Assembly (NCBI GenBank): GCA_035701465.1
Contig: DASSMU010000153.1
Location: forward strand, 1-7,089
DNA length: 7,089 nucleotides
Reading direction: 5' to 3'
From: VRUE01 sp035701465
Lineage (GTDB): Bacteria > Actinomycetota > Thermoleophilia > Solirubrobacterales > 70-9
In this document: positions 1-5,140 of the stretch, piece by piece
Layout: every line of letters starts with the position of its first letter
Numbering within the stretch: the first letter of the stretch is position 1
Notes under the pieces: model-generated
What the model saw: the letters and a program-made list of their open reading frames with translations, nothing else
The model's database searches: none
Told to the model about the DNA's origin: nothing
Made by a program: the position numbers and the translations under genes

Positions 1-108
1 GCGGAATGCTGCCTCGCGCCCTCGCCCAGCGCCAGCCTCTGCCAGTGCGGCAGCAGAGCGTGCTGGCACAAGGCCCAGATGTCCCTCCAGATCGCGAAAG
101 GTTTGCAT
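1..108 (-). CDS. 5' part of an unidentified gene, possibly Fic family (cut by window edge)
   Basis: Reading leftwards from the ATG at 108-106, the frame stays open to the window edge (36 codons). The protein begins MQTFRDLEGHLGLVPARSAA and continues into ALAEAGAGRGREAAFR. A short start of the type F-x-D-L...LG-x-VP...GRE resembles the N-terminal helix of a group of actinobacterial Fic (AMP-transferase-like) proteins, but the diagnostic HPFxxGNGR motif would lie outside the window, so this is a weak match from memory. No Shine-Dalgarno precedes the ATG. An AT-rich inverted repeat ends only 4 bases upstream, so the mRNA is probably leaderless or nearly so. The gene lies just past the 3' end of the tRNA-Thr gene on the same strand. 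That it is coding is likely; its identity is uncertain. Confidence 0.5.
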   Translation of the reverse strand, partial: MQTFRDLEGHLGLVPARSAAALAEAGAGRGREAAFR

Positions 109-112
109 GGTA

Positions 113-143
113 AATAGGTATCTTACACCTCAAAATACCTATT
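113..143 (-). promoter_or_regulatory. Inverted repeat, probable operator/promoter of the gene at 1-108
   Basis: Perfect 9-bp arms AATAGGTAT (113-121) and ATACCTATT (135-143) are separated by 13 bases, placing equivalent positions 22 bp (two helical turns) apart. The element is AT-rich in a GC-rich setting. On the minus strand a -10-like TAAGAT (125-120) lies between and into the arms, with the ATG at 108 about 11 bases later. The geometry fits a dimeric repressor covering the promoter of a leaderless gene. The regulator is unknown; autoregulation by the gene product is possible. Confidence 0.6.
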
Positions 144-180
144 CGGAGGTCACTCCGCCCCTATCTTGGCCGGACCGTAG

Positions 181-253
181 AGCCGACGCCCGGATTCGAA
201 CCGGGGACCCCTTCATTACGAGTGAAGTGCTCTACCAACTGAGCTACGTCGGC
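181..253 (-). tRNA. tRNA-Thr (anticodon CGT)
   Basis: The minus strand folds as a complete cloverleaf. The acceptor stem pairs GCCGACG with CGTCGGC, and the D stem pairs GCTC with GAGC around AGTTGGTA. The anticodon stem pairs CTTCA with TGAAG around loop CTCGTAA (anticodon CGT, reading ACG). The variable loop is five bases and the T stem pairs CCCGG with CCGGG around TTCGAAT. The discriminator base at 181 is T and the CCA end is not encoded. It supplies the tRNA for the Thr codon ACG, common in high-GC genes. Confidence 0.97.
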
Positions 254-263
254 GGGTTGGTGC

Positions 264-269
264 ATTGTA
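264..269 (-). promoter_or_regulatory. -10 element of the tRNA-Thr promoter
   Basis: The minus strand carries TACAAT, matching the TATAAT consensus at five of six positions. It ends 10 bases before the mature tRNA 5' end, so transcription would begin a few bases upstream of the tRNA. No convincing -35 box is seen at 16-18 bp spacing. Confidence 0.55.
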
Positions 270-313
270 GGAGCGGAGCGGGTTCCGTCGCCGCCGAGGT
301 TGAAGATGGGTGC

Positions 314-934
314 GTGGCGAGGGCTCGGGAAACCAAGCATCGGGACGAGAACGAGATCGAGTTCTCGCGGATCGTCGCCTTCAGCGATGGGGTCTTCGCG
401 ATCGCGATCACGCTGCTGGTGCTGAACCTCGGAGTGCCCGATCACGTTCGCGGCGGTGAGCTTGGGACCGCGCTCTGGAATGAGCGCCAGGACCTCTTCG
501 CGTATGCGATCAGCTTCGCTGTGATCGGCCGCTTCTGGATCGTCCATCACCGCTTCTTCGGCGAGGTGACCGGCTTCGACGGGAGGCTGATCTCGCTCAA
601 TCTCTTCTACCTCGCCTGGATCGTCCTGATCCCCTTCAGCAGCCGGGTCCTGGGCGATCACGGGGGGAACACTGCCGCGGTCGTCCTCTATGCCGCCAAC
701 CTGATCGGGGTCGTGCTCTGCGGCGCGCTGCTCTTCGCCGATGCCCAGGGGGCGGGCCTGACTCGAACGACGCCGGCGCTCGCCCGCGAGGGGAGGCGAC
801 GGTCCCTCCTGATCGCGGCCGTCTTCCTCGCCTCGATCCCGCTGGCGTTCGTCAGTCCCAGCCTGGCTCCCTATTGCTGGCTGGTCCTCTTCGTCGTGCC
901 GGCGGCGGGCCGCCTGGCCCGTCAGCACGCGTAG
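314..934 (+). CDS. TMEM175 / DUF1211 family integral membrane protein (putative K+ channel)
   Basis: The 206-residue protein carries the family signature R19-x3-F23-S-D-G-V-F28 at the start of its first membrane helix. About six hydrophobic segments follow (roughly 22-40, 58-76, 92-110, 119-142, 163-181 and 183-198), as expected for a single-domain bacterial TMEM175. Characterised members form potassium-permeable channels in the cytoplasmic membrane, with the FSDG-bearing helix lining the pore; the channel role here is by family. The open frame extends left through the tRNA in antisense, so an earlier start is implausible. GTG at 314 is the last usable start before the signature, although its Shine-Dalgarno is poor (GAGG at 296-299 is too far upstream). 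The gene runs convergently towards the lipoprotein gene, with 21 bp between stop codons and no obvious terminator. Confidence 0.87.
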   Translation: MARARETKHRDENEIEFSRIVAFSDGVFAIAITLLVLNLGVPDHVRGGELGTALWNERQDLFAYAISFAVIGRFWIVHHRFFGEVTGFDGRLISLNLFYLAWIVLIPFSSRVLGDHGGNTAAVVLYAANLIGVVLCGALLFADAQGAGLTRTTPALAREGRRRSLLIAAVFLASIPLAFVSPSLAPYCWLVLFVVPAAGRLARQHA

Positions 935-955
935 TCCAGGTCCGATCCGCTGCTT

Positions 956-1360
956 CTACCGGCGCTTGGCGACGAAAGAGATAGAGCGGCCCGGCCGGGC
1001 GCAGCTGACCGCGAGGCCGCGTTCGGTTGCGATGCCGAGGCAGCGGTAGCCGGCGACCGTGCAGGATGTCCGCGAAGTGCCCGAATTCGTTCCGCAGGCG
1101 TCCCTCGCGGTCCAGCCGGCGGCGACTTGGCGTCCTGTGGCGCAGCCGACGCCGCTCGCCCGCAGTGTCCCGACGCCGCCCGAAGCGCCGGTGCAGGCCA
1201 GCACCGCGGCGCCTGGCGGGGCTGTGGTCTTGGTCGACCCCTCTCCCGAAGAATTCTTCGTGCCCGAAGAGCCGCAGCCGCTTGCCAGGGTCGCCATCAG
1301 AGCCACGGCGAGCATGCCGGTGGCGAGCAGTGAGCTGGCAGGGTGCCGGGCGACTCTCAT
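956..1360 (-). CDS. Small Cys-rich secreted lipoprotein, function unknown
   Basis: The 134-residue protein opens with a basic n-region (MRVARH), a hydrophobic stretch (about 10-26) and a lipobox-like LASGC, with Cys29 as the probable lipidated residue. A Gly/Ser/Thr-rich linker (30-50) leads to a compact domain holding six further cysteines (56, 73, 89, 100, 107, 120), enough for three disulfides outside the membrane. The pattern GVGCATGRQVAAGW...GYRC...VSCARPGRSISF resembles a short extracellular domain frequent in actinobacterial hypothetical proteins; no function is known to me. The ATG at 1360 lies 15 bp after the ThiF-like gene's stop on the same strand, with a weak GGTGG upstream, so the two are probably co-transcribed. 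Whether it acts with that enzyme is unknown. Confidence 0.8.
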   Translation of the reverse strand: MRVARHPASSLLATGMLAVALMATLASGCGSSGTKNSSGEGSTKTTAPPGAAVLACTGASGGVGTLRASGVGCATGRQVAAGWTARDACGTNSGTSRTSCTVAGYRCLGIATERGLAVSCARPGRSISFVAKRR

Positions 1361-1375
1361 CGCCCGCCACCCTAT

Positions 1376-2488
1376 CTATGGCGTGGCACTTCCCTGTCGA
1401 ATCGTTTTGCTCGCGCCGCCGCGCGGAATGTCTCCGCAGATCGGGCAGTCCGGCTCGGGCACGACGGGCTCGCGCTCCACCTCCATCGTGCGCAGGTCGT
1501 AGATGTGACCGCAGCCGAGCGTGGAGGGCTGGGCGAGGTCGGTGAGGTAGTGCATCACGTCGAGGCCGATATGGCCGCCGATCAGCCCGCAGGCCGGGCC
1601 CAGGGTCGCGGCCGGGGATTCTTGGCCGCGCTGTTGCTCGATCGCCACGTCGAAGAGCGGGTAGGTGCGCCGGTAGCCGATCTCCTGACAGGCGAAGCAG
1701 CCGGTCCAGCCGGGGACGTAGAGCGGCCCGACCCGGGCGATCGGCGGGAAGTGGCTCATCGCGATGAACGGGATGCGCGCCGCGAAGCAGGCGGAGTTGA
1801 TCCAGTGCTCGATGTCGTGGGCGGGCCAGTCGCAAGCGTCGATCACCATGTCGTAGCCCGCGATCGTCTCGGCGATCGCCGCTTCGCTGTCGAGCTTCTG
1901 CACCCGTGCCTCGACTTGGATCGAGGAGTTGAAGGCGCTGAGCCGTTCGGCTGCCGCCTCCGCCTTGAGCCTGCCGATGTCGGCCTCGCTGTAGAGGACC
2001 TGGCGGTTGAGGTTGCTCATCTCGACCCGGTCGAAGTCGACCAGCAGCATCTCGCCGACGCCGACGCAGGCCAGGTTCAGCGCCGACCAGCCGCCGAGAC
2101 CGCCGACGCCGAGCACCGCGATCCTCGACTTCTCCAGGGTCTCCTGGCACTGGGACGGGGTCGGCCCGGTCGAGATGTCGCTGAAGTAGCGCAGCTGGCG
2201 ATCGAAGCGCTCGACCACCGCCTCGGTGATGAGGTCGTCGTCGCTGGCGTCCTCGACCACCCCGAGCTCCTGGAGCTGCGCGAGCAGGTCGCAGACCTCG
2301 TCTTCGCCGAACTCCTCGATCAACTGCTCGCGGGTGCGCTCTCCGTCAAAGGCGTTTAGGAGGCGTTCCCCCTCCGCATCGGGTTCCTCGATGTGAATGT
2401 CGGCCCCTGCGCTCGGCCTCAGCAGGTAGAGGTCGCCGTTGGGCGCGTGCATCTGCTGGGTGGTGCGCTTGATTCGCGGTCGTTCCAT
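1376..2488 (-). CDS. RRE-ThiF (MccB-like) E1-type adenylating enzyme
   Basis: This 370-residue protein has two parts. Residues 1-85 look like a PqqD/RRE winged helix that binds leader peptides of ribosomal peptides: a beta-rich start with YLLRP, then LLNAFDGERTREQLIEEFGE and LLAQLQELGVV. Residues 95-352 form a ThiF/MoeB/E1 domain with FDRQLRYF (95-102), nucleotide loop GVGGLG (127-132), acidic pair D151/D153, LNRQ (160-163), K175, D217 in VIDACD, and a zinc site from C264/C267 and C348/C351. All motifs for ATP-dependent adenylation of a C-terminal carboxylate seem intact. The order and length match microcin C enzyme MccB and related RiPP enzymes; ThiF/MoeB proteins lack the RRE. The start is set by AAGGAGG eight bases upstream. 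It probably heads an operon with the lipoprotein gene. No typical Asn-ending precursor is visible in its operon. A cofactor or sulfur-carrier role cannot be excluded. Confidence 0.92.
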   Translation of the reverse strand: MERPRIKRTTQQMHAPNGDLYLLRPSAGADIHIEEPDAEGERLLNAFDGERTREQLIEEFGEDEVCDLLAQLQELGVVEDASDDDLITEAVVERFDRQLRYFSDISTGPTPSQCQETLEKSRIAVLGVGGLGGWSALNLACVGVGEMLLVDFDRVEMSNLNRQVLYSEADIGRLKAEAAAERLSAFNSSIQVEARVQKLDSEAAIAETIAGYDMVIDACDWPAHDIEHWINSACFAARIPFIAMSHFPPIARVGPLYVPGWTGCFACQEIGYRRTYPLFDVAIEQQRGQESPAATLGPACGLIGGHIGLDVMHYLTDLAQPSTLGCGHIYDLRTMEVEREPVVPEPDCPICGDIPRGGASKTIRQGSATP

Positions 2489-2496
2489 CGAGCAGG

Positions 2497-2503
2497 CCTC
2501 CTT
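2497..2503 (-). promoter_or_regulatory. Ribosome binding site of the RRE-ThiF gene
   Basis: The minus strand reads AAGGAGG, a full-strength Shine-Dalgarno, 8 bases before the ATG at 2488. It settles the start against the out-of-frame ATG at 2516. Confidence 0.85.
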
Positions 2504-2537
2504 GTTCGGCTTTCATCGATACAGACCTGGCTATTAC

Positions 2538-2552
2538 TCGAATCAGTTTCGA
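2538..2552. promoter_or_regulatory. Short inverted repeat upstream of the RRE-ThiF gene, candidate operator
   Basis: Arms TCGAA (2538-2542) and TTCGA (2548-2552) flank a 5-base centre. It sits in the AT-richer gap about 50 bp upstream of the ThiF ATG. On the minus strand it lies between a TTGGTC and a TAATAG, whose 14-base spacing is short for a standard promoter. The element is small and may be chance. Confidence 0.3.
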
Positions 2553-2604
2553 CCAAAGACTACCGGCCGAGCCTAAAGGCAATTCCACATGAACATAACG
2601 CTAT

Positions 2605-2645
2605 TTTGGGACTGCAGAGTGTCCAAACGATAGGGAGGACTATCG
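2605..2645 (+). promoter_or_regulatory. Two tandem hairpins in the leader of the 19-codon ORF, the second exposing the Shine-Dalgarno
   Basis: The first hairpin pairs TTTGGGAC (2605-2612, one bulged G) with GTCCAAA (2621-2627). Immediately next, CGATAG (2628-2633) pairs perfectly with CTATCG (2640-2645), and its 6-base loop is exactly GGAGGA, a strong Shine-Dalgarno. The second stem ends two bases before the ATG at 2648, and the Shine-Dalgarno is spaced 8 bases from that ATG. The arrangement suggests translation control by RNA folding or a bound factor. No transcription start or convincing promoter was identified. Confidence 0.5.
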
Positions 2646-2647
2646 CC

Positions 2648-2707
2648 ATGCCGGATAAACGCAATCCTCAAAAAGGTGCTCGGCGGAGGGCGGCCAGGCG
2701 AGACTGA
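2648..2707 (+). CDS. Candidate 19-residue basic peptide with strong RBS
   Basis: The ORF encodes MPDKRNPQKGARRRAARRD and stops with TGA, which directly abuts the stop codon (CTA on the plus strand) of the uracil-DNA glycosylase gene. A strong GGAGGA lies 8 bases upstream within a hairpin loop. The peptide is very basic (seven Arg, two Lys) with a Pro/Asn/Gln-containing front half. Its early codons (AAA, AAT, CCT, CAA, AAA, GGT, GCT) are AT-richer than those of the neighbours. I do not recognise it. It could be a regulatory leader peptide, a small RNA- or membrane-binding protein, or a substrate of the RRE-ThiF enzyme encoded divergently 159 bp away. Against the last option, it ends in Asp rather than Asn and is on the other strand. 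Chance occurrence remains possible because the ORF is so short. Confidence 0.42.
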   Translation: MPDKRNPQKGARRRAARRD

Positions 2708-3418
2708 CTAGGAACCCGTCAACTCTCGGCTGCGGGCAAAGACCGCGTCGAGCATCGGTTCGGTGAGACGGCCGGTGAAGGTGTTCTGCTGGCTCGGGTG
2801 GTAGCAGCCGAGCAGCGCCCAACGGCCGGCCACGGTTTCGGCGCCATGGCCGAAGCGCGGCTTTGGGCGCGGCACCTCGCCGCCGAGGGCCGCGATCGCG
2901 CGCAGCGCCCCGTCCCAGGCGAAGGCGCCGAGGGCGACGATCGTGCGGCAGCGCTCGAGCAGGGTCAGCTCGCGCTCTAGGTATGGCAGGCAGTTGTCGC
3001 GCTCCTGCGGGGTCGGCCGGTTGGCCGGCGGTGCGCAGCGGACCACGGCGGTGACGTAGGCATCGCGCAGGCGCAGGCCGTCGCTGCGGTGCTCCGAGCT
3101 CGGCTGGCTGGCGTACCCTGCCCGGTGCAGGGCCGCGTAGAGCCACTCGCCCGAGCGGTCGCCGGTGAACATGCGGCCGGTGCGGTTGGCGCCGTGGGCG
3201 GCGGGCGCGAGCCCGACGATCGCCAGTTTCGCGGCCGGGTCGCCGAAGCCGTCCAGCGGGCGGGCCCAGTAATCCTCACCGCGAAAACGCCGCGGCGGGT
3301 CGGCGGCGCACTCTTCACGCCACTCGACCAATCGTGGGCAGCGGCGACAGGCGTGGATTTCGGTTGCCAATGAAGCAAGGGCCTCGGCCGGCTGCTGCGA
3401 AGATCCCTTGCTGTTCAC
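2708..3418 (-). CDS. Uracil-DNA glycosylase, family 5 (UDGb type, Fe-S)
   Basis: The 236-residue enzyme removes uracil, and in family-5 members some other damaged bases, from DNA as the first step of base excision repair. Active-site motif A is GLAPAAHGANRTGR (69-82) followed by MFTGDRSG, and motif B is HPSQQNTFTG (207-216); both are typical of family 5. C24 and C27 (CRRC) with C128 and C143 have the spacing expected for the 4Fe-4S cluster. The length is normal. The GTG at 3418 is the most upstream start in the frame and has no Shine-Dalgarno. The next starts (for example TTG at codon 17) would leave few residues before the first cluster cysteine. The gene ends tail to tail with the 19-codon ORF and lies 219 bp upstream of the RRE-ThiF gene on the same strand, so it is probably its own unit. 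Confidence 0.94.
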   Translation of the reverse strand: MNSKGSSQQPAEALASLATEIHACRRCPRLVEWREECAADPPRRFRGEDYWARPLDGFGDPAAKLAIVGLAPAAHGANRTGRMFTGDRSGEWLYAALHRAGYASQPSSEHRSDGLRLRDAYVTAVVRCAPPANRPTPQERDNCLPYLERELTLLERCRTIVALGAFAWDGALRAIAALGGEVPRPKPRFGHGAETVAGRWALLGCYHPSQQNTFTGRLTEPMLDAVFARSRELTGS

Positions 3419-3703
3419 GCGACGAACTGAATCATGAACGGGTCCGAGCGGGTAGGTCGGAGGGGCCCGATCCCGTTAGCTTGGATCGGGCCCGCCCACC
3501 CTTCCTACTAACGAGCCTTACTAAGTGAAAGCAGCGGAACGACGTTGTCCATCTTGCCAATCTTCACCCTGCACACCCCCTTCGCAAACGTCAGCTTTTG
3601 CGGTTGGGAGTCGCGACCCACCCGGTACAACGCTTTAGACCAGCCGATTGCTAGAGAAAGTTCCAGTAATGAACAAAGGAGCTGTAAAAAGCGGCTTTCC
3701 GGT
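3419..3703. other. Divergent intergenic region without a convincing gene
   Basis: This stretch lies between the minus-strand UDG gene and the plus-strand regulator. It holds the strong hairpin at 3463-3493, a direct repeat of TACTAA (3506-3511 and 3519-3524, period 13) and the 8-bp palindrome GTCGCGAC (3610-3617). The part from about 3640 is AT-richer. A possible 60-codon plus-strand frame from 3545 starts at TTG, has no ribosome site and runs over the promoter of the next gene, so I do not call it. No tRNA or known riboswitch was recognised. Confidence 0.6.
3463..3493. repeat. Strong intergenic hairpin (11-bp perfect stem), possible ncRNA or structured leader
   Basis: GGGCCCGATCC (3463-3473) pairs perfectly with GGATCGGGCCC (3483-3493) around the loop CGTTAGCTT. 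An outer, imperfect extension pairs GTAGG (3452-3456) with CCTAC (3504-3508). Neither side is followed by a T-tract, and no gene end points into this divergent region, so an ordinary intrinsic terminator is unlikely. On the minus strand it would lie in the UDG 5' leader, about 45 bases before the start codon. Confidence 0.7.
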
Positions 3704-3733
3704 TTGCCAACTTGGTTACGTCTCTAATAGGAT
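3704..3733 (+). promoter_or_regulatory. Promoter of the winged-helix regulator gene
   Basis: TTGCCA (3704-3709) and TAGGAT (3728-3733) are separated by 18 bp, a good housekeeping-sigma arrangement. Transcription would start near 3740, giving a leader of about 35 bases that contains the ribosome site at 3764. A CCAAcTTGG palindrome overlaps the -35 box (3707-3715) and could be an operator. Confidence 0.6.
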
Positions 3734-3763
3734 GGAGTGGTTCCAAGGCCACCCAACGAACTA

Positions 3764-3769
3764 GAGGAG
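3764..3769 (+). promoter_or_regulatory. Ribosome binding site deciding a TTG start at 3775
   Basis: GAGGAG lies five bases before TTG at 3775. It favours this start over the in-frame TTG at 3712, which sits inside the promoter and has no ribosome site. Confidence 0.8.
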
Positions 3770-3774
3770 CCACT

Positions 3775-4440
3775 TTGGCTGCAAAGAGCAAGACCAGGAC
3801 GAAGGCAAAAAAGAAGGGCAAGAGCACCGGTGTCGACCAGAAACTGGTGAAGGCACTGGCCCATTCGCTGCGGGTCGAGATACTCACGATCCTCAACGAG
3901 CGGATGGCGAGCCCCAACGAACTCTCGAAGGAGCTCGGCGAGGGCCTGAGCCAGGTCAGCTATCACGTCAAAGTCCTCAAGGACTTCGAATGCATCGAGA
4001 TGGTCAAGACCGAGCCGCGGCGGGGGGCGGTCGAGCACTACTACAGGGCGACCGCTCGTGCATTCTTCAGCGACGCCGACTGGGCAGCGCTACCCGAGTC
4101 GATCAAACCGGGAATGAGCGCATCGTTCTTGAAAATGCTCATCAACGATGTCGTCTCGGCGCTGGATCTGGGCACGTTCGACGCGCGAGACGACCGGCAC
4201 ATCAGCTGGACTCCCGGTGTCGTCGACGAGCAGGGGTGGACGGAACTAACTGAACTGCTTGAGGAAACTCTCAAAAAGATCGTTACGATCCAGACCCGCG
4301 CGGCGGCCCGCCTGGCGAAGTCCCGCAAAGAGGGCATACCCGTGGCTGTCGCGATGCTTGGCTATGAAGGCCCGCCCCCCGGTAAGAAGCCGGCGAAGGC
4401 GAAGAAAGCATCAAAGAAAGCTGCGGCGAAAAAGGTTTAG
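3775..4440 (+). CDS. ArsR-like winged-helix regulator with basic Lys/Ala tails
   Basis: The 221-residue protein begins with a Lys-rich tail (residues 4-16). A winged helix-turn-helix follows at about 22-92: ALAHSLRVEILTILNER is the ArsR-type first helix pair, NELSKELG leads to the recognition helix LSQVSYHVKVLKD (58-70), and the wing runs up to VEHYYRA. The middle domain (about 93-190, with ISWTPGVVDEQGWTELTELL) resembles one shared by many paralogous HTH proteins of Solirubrobacterales, as I recall them. The C-terminus is a histone H1-like Lys/Ala/Pro tail (about 199-221), which probably adds non-specific DNA binding. There are no obvious metal-binding cysteines, so it is probably not a metal sensor. 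It is the first gene of a likely three-gene plus-strand cluster and may regulate it. TTG is chosen as the start because of the GAGGAG site. Confidence 0.86.
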   Translation: MAAKSKTRTKAKKKGKSTGVDQKLVKALAHSLRVEILTILNERMASPNELSKELGEGLSQVSYHVKVLKDFECIEMVKTEPRRGAVEHYYRATARAFFSDADWAALPESIKPGMSASFLKMLINDVVSALDLGTFDARDDRHISWTPGVVDEQGWTELTELLEETLKKIVTIQTRAAARLAKSRKEGIPVAVAMLGYEGPPPGKKPAKAKKASKKAAAKKV

Positions 4441-4476
4441 CGACCCCGCAGGCTGGAGTCCATAAGCTTCGCGCCC

Positions 4477-5106
4477 TTGCAGGGCACGAAGCTCAATCGA
4501 CTCGGTCTCGGAAGACAGCGGCGCGGCATCGGCCGCGCCGCTGTCTGTTTCATCGTCTTCGCGCTGGCGGTCCTAGCCGCCGGCTGCGGGAGCAGCGGTG
4601 GCGGCTCTTCGGCCGACACCGAAAAGGCCGCCGACGCGGCGGTCCTCAACGAAGCGCTCGCGCAGGAACTGACGACGGTCGCCGCCTACGGGCGGGCCAT
4701 GGCGCTTCTCCACGGTCCCACCCTCGCTATCGCCGCCGAGTTCCGTGGCCAGGATCAAGCTCATGTCGACGCCCTGACCAAGGCGATCAAGGGGCTGAGC
4801 GACGAGGTTGAAGCCGAAGCGAGCGAGCTCGAACCCCCGGGCCCGCAGAGCCGTTCGGATGCGCTCCTGCTCGCCTATGAAGAGGAGAACGCGGCCCTGG
4901 CCAAAGCCCTCAACGCCGCGCCGATCCTGCTGACCCCGGCACCTCGCACCCTCGCCGTATCTCTCGCCGCCAGCCACGCCCAGCACCTGGCGGTGCTGCG
5001 TCAGACCCTGGGCGCCCGCCTCACCGCGGCGGTTCCGTATGCGCTCGAATCCGGCTACCTGCCGCCGCCCGCCACTGCTTCCGACGGTGCCGAAACGTCC
5101 AAATAG
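4477..5106 (+). CDS. Ferritin-like (DUF4439-type) lipoprotein
   Basis: The 209-residue protein has an Arg-rich n-region (13-20), a hydrophobic core (21-33) and the lipobox LAAGC with Cys37, so it should be a lipid-anchored extracytoplasmic protein. A Gly/Ser linker leads to an all-helical domain with ferritin-like carboxylate/His spacing: NEALAQELTTVAAY (58-71), FRGQDQAHVDAL (89-100), AYEEENAAL (133-141) and SHAQHLAVLRQTL (166-178). Such domains can bind a di-metal centre, but only some ligands (E64, H96, E136/E137, H167/H170) can be guessed, so enzyme activity is uncertain. The TTG start has no Shine-Dalgarno. The only alternatives upstream of the signal peptide are non-standard codons, because the frame opens at the previous gene's TAG (4438). 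A perfect 15-bp hairpin lies in the signal-peptide codons. The gaps are 36 bp after the regulator and 45 bp before the transporter. Confidence 0.77.
   Translation: MQGTKLNRLGLGRQRRGIGRAAVCFIVFALAVLAAGCGSSGGGSSADTEKAADAAVLNEALAQELTTVAAYGRAMALLHGPTLAIAAEFRGQDQAHVDALTKAIKGLSDEVEAEASELEPPGPQSRSDALLLAYEEENAALAKALNAAPILLTPAPRTLAVSLAASHAQHLAVLRQTLGARLTAAVPYALESGYLPPPATASDGAETSK
4513..4546. repeat. Perfect 15-bp inverted repeat inside the signal-peptide coding region
   Basis: AGACAGCGGCGCGGC (4513-4527) is followed by the loop ATCG (4528-4531) and the exact reverse complement (4532-4546), then GTTTCATC. It lies 73 bases after the regulator's stop, as an intrinsic terminator might, but with only three Ts. 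It encodes Arg13 to Cys24 of the lipoprotein, so it would form a very stable hairpin just downstream of that gene's TTG start. Confidence 0.9.
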
Positions 5107-5140
5107 AGGACGTTCCCGCCCGACGGCCGGCCGACCCGGC

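Noticed and set aside
144..157. CGGAG-GTCA-CTCCG hairpin as a tRNA terminator
   Set aside because: It has only five base pairs and no real T-tract; it is too weak to call.
107..313. N-terminal extension of the TMEM175 frame back to ATG 107
   Set aside because: It would be translated across the antisense of the tRNA gene and adds no family-like sequence; GTG 314 sits just before the conserved signature.
1247..1260. 14-bp perfect palindrome CGAAGAATTCTTCG
   Set aside because: It lies in lipoprotein codons (Lys-Asn-Ser-Ser) and a 14-bp palindrome is not surprising by chance in 7 kb; it has no loop and no promoter context.
852..2150. Minus-strand 432-codon open frame
   Set aside because: It overlaps both the lipoprotein and ThiF genes in another frame, is Arg-rich low complexity and has no ribosome site.
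1343..2359. Plus-strand open frame opposite the RRE-ThiF gene
   Set aside because: It is rich in Asp/Arg/Val/Ala with no recognisable domain, while the opposite strand carries every E1 motif plus a strong ribosome site.
2573..2596. Minus-strand heptapeptide frame MFMWNCL upstream of the RRE-ThiF gene, MccA-like in length
   Set aside because: It has no Shine-Dalgarno, does not end in Asn and is hydrophobic; it is probably chance.
3545..3727. 60-codon plus-strand frame in the divergent intergenic region
   Set aside because: It has a TTG start without a ribosome site, no recognisable features, and runs through the promoter of the next gene.
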